Assembly: GCA_903930765.1 (NCBI GenBank)
Contig: CAIYZV010000328.1
Location: forward strand, 1 to 64,000
DNA: 64,000 nucleotides
From: an uncultured Pirellula sp.
Lineage (GTDB): Bacteria; Planctomycetota; Planctomycetia; Pirellulales; Pirellulaceae
Direction of reading: 5' to 3'
In this document: piece by piece, positions 54,662-63,000 of the stretch
Layout of the letters: each line of letters starts with the position of its first letter
Numbering within the stretch: position 1 is the first letter of the stretch
Position numbers and translations under genes: made by a program
The notes under the pieces: generated by a model
Told to the model about the DNA's origin: nothing
Databases searched by the model: none
What the model saw: the letters and a program-made list of their open reading frames with translations, nothing else

Positions 54662-57100
54662 ATGTCATGTCGCTTGCGATTTCCCGCGCTCTCGATCCGC
54701 AACATGGTCCTCGCGGTCGTAATGGCTATTTCTGCGAGTCCTGGGGTGGTTGATGCTCAAGTACCAGGGGTTTGCATTCAGGGGGAAGGGACTGCATGGC
54801 CCATGGACGTCGTTCGAGACAGCGAGCGATTTAGTCCCGAAAGACCGCTGCTTTTATCCGCGCAGCAAATCGAAGCTATTCTCGAGTGGGAGAGAAAGAT
54901 ACAAGCCGAGGAAGCCGCACAGAAGACTGCACAGCAGACTGCTCAGCAGCAGGCGTTATCGCAATCGCAGGCACAAGGCGGCTTTGTCCGAAATCCACAG
55001 CCAAGTTCCAACGCGATTACCAAACGCCCTCCAACAGTTTCGAAAAGCGTAAATCGTTACGCTCCTCATTCGGTAGCCGACACCCCCACCCCGTCCACAG
55101 TCCCACCGCGGTCGGTGATCTCGCCACCAACCGCTTTAAGAACGGCAAGCAATGCTCGATCAACTCCGTCGCTTCGGTCCCTGAATCGACTTCAGGATGA
55201 CGACCTGCTCCTGGCACCTGCAAGCCCTAGCGATACTCTTCTGGCTCCACGAGCACAGACTCCGATCAGCAACGGCGGAGACGATGACTTATTAGGGGCC
55301 CCAAATGCCAACCCACCAAACACCCCTCTCCATCAAATCGATCCAAGTCAAAACGACCCGCTCTCCTCCATGGGCCCGGAAGCAGCTCGCGAAAAACAAC
55401 GCGATGAACGCCGACTCGACCCGCAGCAATCACAACCAGCCGCGATCGATCCGCATCTAGAAGTCTACGCAAACGAAAAGTATCCGAGCGCACTCACCTG
55501 CGCCAAATGCCACCAGAAAATCTACGATGAATGGCGAGTCAGCGGTCACGCGTATTCGGCAATCTCACCGATGTTTCAACGCTTCGAACAAGCAGTCTTT
55601 GAGCTGACACGAGGAACTTCAGGCACGTTCTGCGTGCGATGCCATGCTCCTGTCGCTACCCAAACCGATCACCCCCGAAATGCCCCTATCTTTCAAGGCC
55701 CCGTCGTATTCCGCGAAGGGATCACATGCATCGCGTGCCACCGAGTGGTTGAACGCTACGGTCGGGTCAACGGTGAACGCCGCATCGAACCAGGCAGTGT
55801 CTACGACCCCGTCGTTGGGAATATCGGTGGGGACGGTATCGCCGCTGCTATCGCTGATGCAGATAACTACAAGGTCAAAATCGATCCCAACGACAAACGC
55901 CCCCATCAATCCATTCACCAAGCGGCTATCAAGTTTGAACAACTTTCGGATAGCTCGTTCTGCGCAGGTTGCCACCAAGTCCTCGTGCAACCAGGTATCG
56001 CTCTAGAAATCGTCTACCAGCAATACCGATCCGGGCCCGCATGCAAGAAGGGAATCTCTTGCCAAGACTGCCACATGGGCATAGAGCCTGGTAAACCATT
56101 GGGGTACCCGGTCGGAGCCGCAGCGGAGATATCCGGAAAATCGGTGAACACAAATCGCAAGCACTCCAACCACATCTTCTGGGGACCGAGCGTACCTCTC
56201 GCCCACCCCGGCCTATTTCCTCACAACGAAAAATCCTTGCGTTGGACCATCGAGCAATGGTTGCAATTCGATCATCGCGCCGGATGGGGCGAAGAAACAT
56301 TCGAAGCCTCGGTCGCTCGCAACCCTCAAGGATTCGTATTTCCACCCGCATGGAGTTCCGCGCAAGAACGCCGCGATGCCCGAAAGGTCATTCAGGAAAA
56401 CCAAGGTCTCGTTGCGGTGAAACGAGGATCCGCAGTCCGAGTCCTCGAAAACGGTAGCCGCATCGATGGCCCGTTCTTCGATAACTCACCTCACGTTGGT
56501 GAAGACCTAAAGCTTCACTATGTCGTTTCGAATACAAGCGAAGGGCACAATATGCCCAGCGGCTCCCTCGGCGCCCAACCGCAGCTTTGGCTTAACGCCG
56601 CACTGGTCGGACCCGACGGCCAACGGCTTTGGGAATCAGGGCATCTCGACAGCAACGGCGATCTCCGCGATTGGCACTCACTCGATGTACGAGCCGGCAA
56701 AATACCTCGAGATACCCAGCTGGTAAATTTCCAAACCAAGTTCCTAATTACCAATGTCAAAGGAACGGAACGTGAGATGTATCTGCCTGTCAATGTAGAC
56801 ATCGATCCACTCCCTTTCTTCCGACCTGGTACTGTCCCATATACGGTTCTCAACCACCCACCCTTTGTGCGCATGGAAGCTCATAGCATTCCACCGCTCG
56901 ACTCCAGAACGGCGCACTACAAAATCCCAGGCGAACTGCTCTGCAAGCCTGGAAAGTACCGATTGAGCGTACGCATGCGCAGCCGAGTGGAACCCCCGTA
57001 CTTCATGATATTTTGCCAAGGCACTCCGGAGATGCTTCAGAATCTGAATGAATCGATTCTCGATGTGCATCCTTACTCCGTGGAGTTCGTGGTGAAATAA
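54662..57100 (+). CDS. Exported multiheme cytochrome c (five CxxCH), c554-like
   Basis: An 812-aa exported cytochrome. Signal peptide (SIRNMVLAVVMAISASPGVVDAQ), then a long Gln/Pro/Ser-rich region to about 270. Five haem motifs follow: CAKCH (280), CVRCH (324), CIACH (356), CAGCH (434) and CQDCH (467). Their context (IYDEWRVSGHAYSAISPMF, ITCIACHRV, SFCAGCHQVL) resembles cytochrome c554-type domains. The rest, about 490-812, is beta-rich without haem sites (KLHYVVSNTSEGHNMPSG, MLQNLNESILDVHPYSVEFVVK). ATG 54662 precedes the signal. The stop overlaps the next gene's ATG (TAATG). An electron-transfer role is inferred from haems; the partner is unknown. Confidence 0.9.
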   Translation: MSCRLRFPALSIRNMVLAVVMAISASPGVVDAQVPGVCIQGEGTAWPMDVVRDSERFSPERPLLLSAQQIEAILEWERKIQAEEAAQKTAQQTAQQQALSQSQAQGGFVRNPQPSSNAITKRPPTVSKSVNRYAPHSVADTPTPSTVPPRSVISPPTALRTASNARSTPSLRSLNRLQDDDLLLAPASPSDTLLAPRAQTPISNGGDDDLLGAPNANPPNTPLHQIDPSQNDPLSSMGPEAAREKQRDERRLDPQQSQPAAIDPHLEVYANEKYPSALTCAKCHQKIYDEWRVSGHAYSAISPMFQRFEQAVFELTRGTSGTFCVRCHAPVATQTDHPRNAPIFQGPVVFREGITCIACHRVVERYGRVNGERRIEPGSVYDPVVGNIGGDGIAAAIADADNYKVKIDPNDKRPHQSIHQAAIKFEQLSDSSFCAGCHQVLVQPGIALEIVYQQYRSGPACKKGISCQDCHMGIEPGKPLGYPVGAAAEISGKSVNTNRKHSNHIFWGPSVPLAHPGLFPHNEKSLRWTIEQWLQFDHRAGWGEETFEASVARNPQGFVFPPAWSSAQERRDARKVIQENQGLVAVKRGSAVRVLENGSRIDGPFFDNSPHVGEDLKLHYVVSNTSEGHNMPSGSLGAQPQLWLNAALVGPDGQRLWESGHLDSNGDLRDWHSLDVRAGKIPRDTQLVNFQTKFLITNVKGTEREMYLPVNVDIDPLPFFRPGTVPYTVLNHPPFVRMEAHSIPPLDSRTAHYKIPGELLCKPGKYRLSVRMRSRVEPPYFMIFCQGTPEMLQNLNESILDVHPYSVEFVVK

Positions 57101-59019
57101 TGAGATCATCAAACCCACCATCAACCAATAACCAGCGACAACTGGCGCGCGAAAAAAAGTGCCTCCGCGTCGATCGCCGATCCATCCGCAATGGTCGCAG
57201 GAGGCAAACCCAACTCCTGCTCGCGGCCTTGTTCGCAGGCAACCTCGCATTGGGGAGTGTCGAAGCGCAAAGCCCCTACATCCCACCCCTGCCCGCACCA
57301 TCGCTTGCAGGCGAACCAGTTCCGCCAATGGTACTATCAAACGGCTCGGTACCGCACACCAATCTACCGCCGCAACTCAATCCTCCGACCCTCAATCCTC
57401 TGAACCTCAATCCTCTGAACTTGCAAGATGGGCCGTACCAGCCCGGTCAAACTAACTTGCCAGCCACCTCGGCCGTAGAGCAGTTCCTCTTGCCCCCTTC
57501 CGCGTTCGATGGATTCTCGTCCAACCCATATGCCATGGCGCCCGTCGACAACGGACTTGGATTGCCGGGAAGTTATCACACTCGCATCGGTCAGAACCTG
57601 AGCAACTGGTCCGCAGTGGGAGGTGAATCGCTTCGGGATGGTTGCGCAACGAGCGTGCCATTCCAAAACTCCGACTTTCTACCCGAACCTGTTACTCTCA
57701 AGCCTTTAGATCCATGCAATGAGATCGCTACTTACAACGGCAAGACCTCAATGCCGGTGCAAAGGCCTTGGGTGGAATGGTGGCGTCCGTTTTATACAGG
57801 AGGCATGTACGCACCAGGCATCCCGGTCTTCAGCGATGTGAATCTGTTGCAACCTTCGTTCTTGATCTACGGGGACTTTCGAAGCGCGATTGGCATCAAC
57901 CGTGTTGGAGGAAAGCCCGCCCGTTCCTGGGCGAACCGGCTCAATCTCGATATGGACATGCGGTTCACCGCGACCGAACGCTTCCACATGTTCACCGGAC
58001 CACTCGACAACAATGGGCAATTCACCCGAGTTGATTTTAGTGATGGTACGGCGAGGTTTGAAGATGAACTTGATTTCCAACCCGACACTGCGTTCTTTGA
58101 AGGGGACCTCGGTGCGATGACCGGTGGCTGGATCGGTGATGACGCTCCGTTCGATCTACCGTTCACCTGCGGGCTGGTGCCACTCCTATATCAAAATGGT
58201 ATTTGGATGGAAGATGCCGTCGCGGGCTTTGCATTTGGCGCACCATGGCGACAACAACGTCAACTGAACTGGGCCAACTACGAAGCGTCCTTCTTCGCCG
58301 GTTTCAACCAAGTCACCAGCCCTGCATTCCTCAACAACAATAACGCCGCCCAAGTCTACGGCACCGCGTGGTTCATCGAAGCCTACAACGGCTACATCGA
58401 AGCGGACTACGCCTACCTAAACGACATCGACAACTCCAATTTTTCCTACCACAATGCTGCGATCGCCTACACGCGAAGGTACTTTGGACGCGTCTCCAAT
58501 TCCGTAAGGCTCATCGGTAACAGCGGCCAAAATTTCGCCAGACGAGACCGCACTGCCGATGGTGCTTTGCTCCTTTTTGAAAACAGCTGGATCAGCTCCC
58601 ACCCATCGACCTTCGTCCCCTACTGGAATTTATTTGCTGGCTCCGGCAGCCCCCAAAGCGTCGCACGCGCCGCAGGCGCCGGCGGAATCCTTCGGAACAC
58701 AGGGATCAACTTCGAAACCGACGGGCTGACCAACTACCCGACTCTCAACGCCACCGGCGCTAACGCCTATGGCGGTGCGACCGGGATCAACATGCTTTCA
58801 GCAGATTTCCGAAAACAACTCGTCCTCGAGTTCGCAGCCCTCGATCCGTATGGCGGGAATACCTTTGGACGCGCTGCCGGACCTCAATATGCCGTTGGTG
58901 CCCGCTACCAAAAAGCCCTAAACAACTGGACCATCCTCCGATTGGATGCCATGAACGGATGGCTCGATGACGCTCCCGATATCTACGGAATGCGATCCGA
59001 ACTACGCTGGAAGTTCTAA
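57100..59019 (+). CDS. Outer-membrane beta-barrel-like protein coupled to the cytochrome
   Basis: A 639-aa protein. A positively charged N-terminus precedes a signal-type segment (QLLLAALFAGNLALGSVEAQ). A Pro/Asn-rich region to about 160 contains NPLNL repeats. The remainder is rich in aromatics, Asn and Gly with strand-like alternation (ARSWANRLNLDMDMRFTATERFHMF, YIEADYAYLNDIDNSNFSYHNAAIAYTRRYFG, GPQYAVGARYQKALNNWTILRLDAMNGW). It ends with SELRWKF, the aromatic end typical of barrels. Its ATG overlaps the cytochrome stop by one base. The family is planctomycete-type, and I cannot name it. A porin-like or electron-conduit role is inferred only from coupling. Confidence 0.82.
   Translation: MRSSNPPSTNNQRQLAREKKCLRVDRRSIRNGRRRQTQLLLAALFAGNLALGSVEAQSPYIPPLPAPSLAGEPVPPMVLSNGSVPHTNLPPQLNPPTLNPLNLNPLNLQDGPYQPGQTNLPATSAVEQFLLPPSAFDGFSSNPYAMAPVDNGLGLPGSYHTRIGQNLSNWSAVGGESLRDGCATSVPFQNSDFLPEPVTLKPLDPCNEIATYNGKTSMPVQRPWVEWWRPFYTGGMYAPGIPVFSDVNLLQPSFLIYGDFRSAIGINRVGGKPARSWANRLNLDMDMRFTATERFHMFTGPLDNNGQFTRVDFSDGTARFEDELDFQPDTAFFEGDLGAMTGGWIGDDAPFDLPFTCGLVPLLYQNGIWMEDAVAGFAFGAPWRQQRQLNWANYEASFFAGFNQVTSPAFLNNNNAAQVYGTAWFIEAYNGYIEADYAYLNDIDNSNFSYHNAAIAYTRRYFGRVSNSVRLIGNSGQNFARRDRTADGALLLFENSWISSHPSTFVPYWNLFAGSGSPQSVARAAGAGGILRNTGINFETDGLTNYPTLNATGANAYGGATGINMLSADFRKQLVLEFAALDPYGGNTFGRAAGPQYAVGARYQKALNNWTILRLDAMNGWLDDAPDIYGMRSELRWKF
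57376..57420 (+). repeat. Three tandem 15-bp coding repeats (NPLNL)
   Basis: CTCAATCCTCCGACC, CTCAATCCTCTGAAC and CTCAATCCTCTGAAC lie at 57376, 57391 and 57406. They encode the LNPPT/LNPLN run in the Pro/Asn-rich head. Confidence 0.9.
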
Positions 59020-59534
59020 GCCCCATCGCGCACTGTCCCGCAATCGCATCGAGCCCTTATCCCCCACGCGCTCAGATCCGTCAGCCAGTGCACCTAGAGC
59101 GATTGGCTCGGCATTTGCTATCTCCCAGTCGTCCCATTCGGGGGGGCCTTTCCTATCGGCTGACTGTCCGAGTTCCCCGGTAATTTGCAAGGAAACCATT
59201 GCCGCTTGCTTGATGGGATGCCCGCGTTTAGTGCATCAAGCGTCCCAGGGTAGCCTTGATTTTCAGCATTTCCCCCCCACCAACAACAAGCACGTAAACA
59301 ATTCCACTGGATTCTGAAGCTTGTCCGCAGGTACAAATAAGACCCACCGAGTCCCACCCACCGTCAGGTTTTTCCTAATCACGCTTCCCCGCATCCCAGC
59401 GATACAGTATCCCAGCGATACAGTATCCCAGCGATTCAGCATCCAGCGATTCAGCATCCAGCGATTCAGTGCGAACGATGAAAAGCCAGTGCGAACCATG
59501 ACTAGCAACCGTCAATCCCACGGACCTCTCCGCG
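59020..59534. other. Intergenic region with a tandem repeat
   Basis: A 515-base gene-free stretch. It contains the tandem repeat at 59397-59473 and nothing else I recognise. Promoters of the ATP-grasp gene should lie near its right end. Confidence 0.6.
59397..59473. repeat. Five tandem copies of a 15-16-bp unit (CAGCGAT[A/T]CAG...)
   Basis: Two 16-bp units CAGCGATACAGTATCC (59397 and 59413) are followed by 15-bp units CAGCGATTCAGCATC at 59429 and 59444 and a diverged fifth. They lie in a non-coding region about 60 nt before the ATP-grasp start. Confidence 0.92.
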
Positions 59535-61031
59535 ATGAGTAGCGAACAAGTATCCATCCGCACCTCCAACGCCTTTTCGAATGGCGACCCTCTTTCGATT
59601 GGATCGTACGACACCAAAGGGTTTTTCGATGAGATGTTCACCGCAAGTGGGCAACCAAGACCCGGCGTTGAGTTCCTCGTGGACCGACTGGAAAGCTTGC
59701 CCCTGGGGGAATTGCAACGCCGCCAACGAGCCGCCGACCACGAACTGCTCAACATGGGCATCACCTTCAATGTCTACGGCCATGCTGCCGGAACCGAAAA
59801 GATTTGGCCATTCGACCTAATCCCCCGTGTGCTGTTAGAGAAAGAATGGCGATACGTCGAAGCTGGGCTCAAGCAACGGATCCGAGCGCTGAACATGTTC
59901 ATCGATGACATGTACCATGACCAACGGATCATTCGCGATAAAGTCCTTCCAGAGTACATGATCGCAACGAGCAAAGGCTACCTGAAGCAACTTCAAGGTA
60001 TGAATCCCTCGCGAGGAATCTGGTGCCACATCACAGGTACCGATTTGGTGCGTGGAGACGACGGGCAAATTTATGTGCTCGAGGACAACCTGCGATGCCC
60101 TTCAGGTGTCTCCTACGTGATCGAGAATAGGGAAGTGATGAAACGGACCTTCCCCCAACTCTTCGAAGGTCACAACATCCTGCCCGTCGAAACATACCCT
60201 GAGCAGCTTCTTAAGATGCTGCAGTACGTCGCTCCGGCATCCTCTCGCGATCCCAATGTCGTCGTGCTGACCCCGGGGATCTATAACTCGGCCTATTTCG
60301 AGCACTGTTTCCTCGCCCAGCAAATGGGAGTGGAACTCGTTCAAGGCTCCGATTTGGTCGTCAGCGATGGCTACATCTGCATGCGTACCACCCGAGGACT
60401 CAAACGGGTCGATGTTATCTATCGCCGCATCGACGACGATTTCCTCGACCCAGATGTCTTACGCCCCGACTCAACCCTCGGCGTTCGCGGCTTGATGGAT
60501 GTCTACCGCGCAGGCAAAGTCGCACTGGTCAACGCGCCGGGAACAGGGGTCGCCGACGACAAAGCGGTCTACGCCTATGTCCCAAAGATGATTCAGTACT
60601 ACCTTGCGGAAGAAATGATCTTGCCCAACGTTCCAACCTACTTGTGCGCGGACGATCAAGATCGCAAGTACGTGCTCGAACACATCCATGAACTGGTGAT
60701 CAAACCGGCTAATGAGTCGGGAGGATACGGCATCATGCTGGGGCCTCGCGCCACCAAGGACCAACACGAAAAGTATCGACAACTCATCGAGTCGAATCCG
60801 CGAAACTATGTGGCTCAACCGATGCTCGCTCTATCGACCGTCCCAACCCTTTGCGGTGACTCGCTGGAAGGGCGACACGTTGATTTGCGACCTTACATCC
60901 TGTACGGCGAAGACATCTATATCGTTCCAGGCGGATTGACCCGAGTGGCTCTCGTCAAAGGCTCACTCGTTGTGAACTCCTCCCAAGGGGGCGGCAGTAA
61001 GGACACTTGGGTACTGCGAGACGAAAACTAA
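59535..61031 (+). CDS. Circularly permuted ATP-grasp protein
   Basis: A 498-aa protein of the circularly permuted ATP-grasp type 2 group (DUF404/DUF407). Visible parts are [55 protein letters not shown] (ATP/metal), [44 protein letters not shown] and [26 protein letters not shown]. Members probably form amide or peptide bonds on small molecules, and usually travel with alpha-E and transglutaminase genes. It is 28 nt before the alpha-E gene on the same strand. Confidence 0.93.
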   Translation: MSSEQVSIRTSNAFSNGDPLSIGSYDTKGFFDEMFTASGQPRPGVEFLVDRLESLPLGELQRRQRAADHELLNMGITFNVYGHAAGTEKIWPFDLIPRVLLEKEWRYVEAGLKQRIRALNMFIDDMYHDQRIIRDKVLPEYMIATSKGYLKQLQGMNPSRGIWCHITGTDLVRGDDGQIYVLEDNLRCPSGVSYVIENREVMKRTFPQLFEGHNILPVETYPEQLLKMLQYVAPASSRDPNVVVLTPGIYNSAYFEHCFLAQQMGVELVQGSDLVVSDGYICMRTTRGLKRVDVIYRRIDDDFLDPDVLRPDSTLGVRGLMDVYRAGKVALVNAPGTGVADDKAVYAYVPKMIQYYLAEEMILPNVPTYLCADDQDRKYVLEHIHELVIKPANESGGYGIMLGPRATKDQHEKYRQLIESNPRNYVAQPMLALSTVPTLCGDSLEGRHVDLRPYILYGEDIYIVPGGLTRVALVKGSLVVNSSQGGGSKDTWVLRDEN

Positions 61032-61059
61032 AAACGATTCCAACGAATACTTTGTAACC

Positions 61060-62010
61060 ATGCTATCGAGAGTTGCCGATTCTATTTTTTGGATGCGTCG
61101 ATACACCGAGCGCGCGGAAAACGTCGCGCGATTCATCGATGTTACCCTCAATTTGACGTTAGGGCTGGGAGACCACCTCGAACACCAATGGGAAGCCCTC
61201 GTCTACACCACAGGCGACCAACTCCTGTTTTCGGAATCGTACAAGCACGTATCGCAAGAAAATGTGATCCGCTTCCTCACCTTCGACGAGAGCAATCCCA
61301 ACTCGATCCTGTCATGCTTGCAATACGCTCGCGAAAATGCGAGACAGAGCCGCGAGATGCTCAGCAGCCAAATGTGGGAGGAACTGAACAAGTTCTATCT
61401 CTTCGTCCGAGACAGCCGCAACGATCCGCGAGCGATCGATTCGCCGTTCGATTTCTTTACCCGAGTTCGACAATTCGGGTTCCTGATCGATGGTGTTGTT
61501 TCGGGAACCATGTCGCACGGCGAAGCCTGGAATTTTGGCCGGCTAGGAGCCATGCTCGAGCGCGCCGATAAAACCTCACGGATCCTCGACGTGAAGTACT
61601 TTTTGCTCCTACCCAACATCGCTGACGTTGGTACATCGATCGATATCAGCCAATGGGGGATGCTTCTTAAAAGCGCCAGCGCCTTGGAAATGTACCGCCG
61701 ACGGTTCGGTCGACTCTCCCCCAAACTCGTCGCCGCCTTCCTCCTCCTCGATCGGGACTTCCCGCGCGCCGTCCGCTTCTGTGTCTCGTTGGCCGAACGT
61801 TCATTGCTATCGATCACCGGCGGTTCGTCCGGAAACTTCAGCAATCGCCCCGAACAACTCCTCGGCCGACTGCGGGCCGAATTCGAGTTTCTGGACATCG
61901 AAGAGGTTATGAACGAAGGCCTTCACGGCTTCATCGACTCCTTCCAAGGCAAACTCAATGACATCGGGGACTCGGTTCACCAGATGTTCTTCCAAAACCA
62001 AGCCGCTTAG
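61060..62010 (+). CDS. Alpha-E domain protein
   Basis: A 316-aa helical protein of the alpha-E (DUF403) family: LSRVADSIFWMRRYTERAENVARFIDVTLNLTLGLG at the start is the family signature. NARQSREMLSSQMWEELNKFYLFV and SHGEAWNFGRLGAMLERADKTSRILDVKYF follow. The role is tied to the ATP-grasp partner, whose product and substrate are unknown. It starts 28 nt after that gene. The third usual member, a small transglutaminase-like gene, does not follow here; a myo-inositol oxygenase gene does. Confidence 0.93.
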   Translation: MLSRVADSIFWMRRYTERAENVARFIDVTLNLTLGLGDHLEHQWEALVYTTGDQLLFSESYKHVSQENVIRFLTFDESNPNSILSCLQYARENARQSREMLSSQMWEELNKFYLFVRDSRNDPRAIDSPFDFFTRVRQFGFLIDGVVSGTMSHGEAWNFGRLGAMLERADKTSRILDVKYFLLLPNIADVGTSIDISQWGMLLKSASALEMYRRRFGRLSPKLVAAFLLLDRDFPRAVRFCVSLAERSLLSITGGSSGNFSNRPEQLLGRLRAEFEFLDIEEVMNEGLHGFIDSFQGKLNDIGDSVHQMFFQNQAA

Positions 62011-62132
62011 CCTCCGTGTGCTATTCCGTTGCCAATGATTTTGCTTGTAAAATGCTCTCGCGGATCTAGTTGTATCGCTGCCGCGTTATGAATGCAGCGG
62101 TTGGGTTGAGGAAAACTGCGGAGTGTTAGAGC

Positions 62133-62969
62133 ATGAACGATATAGATGCGGTCGAGGATTTCATCGAGAAACAGGTGTACCCGCAACCAGGCCAAAAAGC
62201 GCAAAACGATTACCGCAATTATGACAATCCTGGACGGGAAACCGTCCGCGAGTTCTATCGGGAAAACCACAAGCATCAGACGCTTGCTTTCGTACGCGCG
62301 AAGCGGGCTGAGTTCCTGGAACTGAATCGCCAACGGATGAGCCCCTTCGCAGCCCTCGATTTTCTCAATACGCTCATCGACGATTCCGATCCGGATATAG
62401 AACTAGATCAGTTGCAGCACTTGCTCCAATGCGCCGAGGCGATCCGCGCCGATGGGCATGAAGACTGGTTCGTGCTCACGGGGCTGCTGCATGACCTGGG
62501 CAAAGTACTTTGCTTGTGGGGGCAACCCCAATGGGCCGTCGTCGGAGATACCTTTCCCGTAGGCTGCCGGTTTAGCGAGCGGATTGTGTACAGCGAGTTC
62601 TTCGCCGAAAACCCAGATATCCATGACCCTGGACTCAACAGCGGACCTGGCATCTATCGCCCCGGATGCGGATTGCGCAACGTCTTGATGTCGTGGGGAC
62701 ATGACGAATATCTCTTTCACGTGATGAAACCGTATCTGCCAGAGCCAGCGTTGTACATGATTCGGTACCATTCATTCTACGCATGGCATCGCGAGGAACA
62801 GTACGACTGGCTATGCGATGACCACGACCGAGCGATGCTTCCCTGGGTACGCAAATTCAATCCGTACGATTTGTATTCCAAATCCCCCACACCACCTGAC
62901 TGGAAGCAGCTACGTCCGTATTACGAGGATTTGATTGCCAAGTATCTTCCGGAAGAACTGGCGTTTTAG
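62133..62969 (+). CDS. myo-Inositol oxygenase
   Basis: A 278-aa di-iron enzyme that cleaves myo-inositol to D-glucuronate with O2. It aligns by eye to the human enzyme almost end to end. Expected iron ligands are present: H96 (LQHLLQCAEAIR), H120/D121 (GLLHDLGKVL), H190 (LMSWGHDEY), H213 (YMIRYHSFYAWH) and D246 (FNPYDLYSK). VVGDTFPVGCRFSERIVY and RPYYEDLIAKYLPEELAF complete the fold. The length is normal. GGAG lies 12 nt before ATG 62133. It is 122 nt after the alpha-E gene on the same strand. Bacterial cases are rather few. Confidence 0.95.
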   Translation: MNDIDAVEDFIEKQVYPQPGQKAQNDYRNYDNPGRETVREFYRENHKHQTLAFVRAKRAEFLELNRQRMSPFAALDFLNTLIDDSDPDIELDQLQHLLQCAEAIRADGHEDWFVLTGLLHDLGKVLCLWGQPQWAVVGDTFPVGCRFSERIVYSEFFAENPDIHDPGLNSGPGIYRPGCGLRNVLMSWGHDEYLFHVMKPYLPEPALYMIRYHSFYAWHREEQYDWLCDDHDRAMLPWVRKFNPYDLYSKSPTPPDWKQLRPYYEDLIAKYLPEELAF

Positions 62970-63000
62970 GCTCTTCGATCTCAAGTCGTCACGCATTGGA

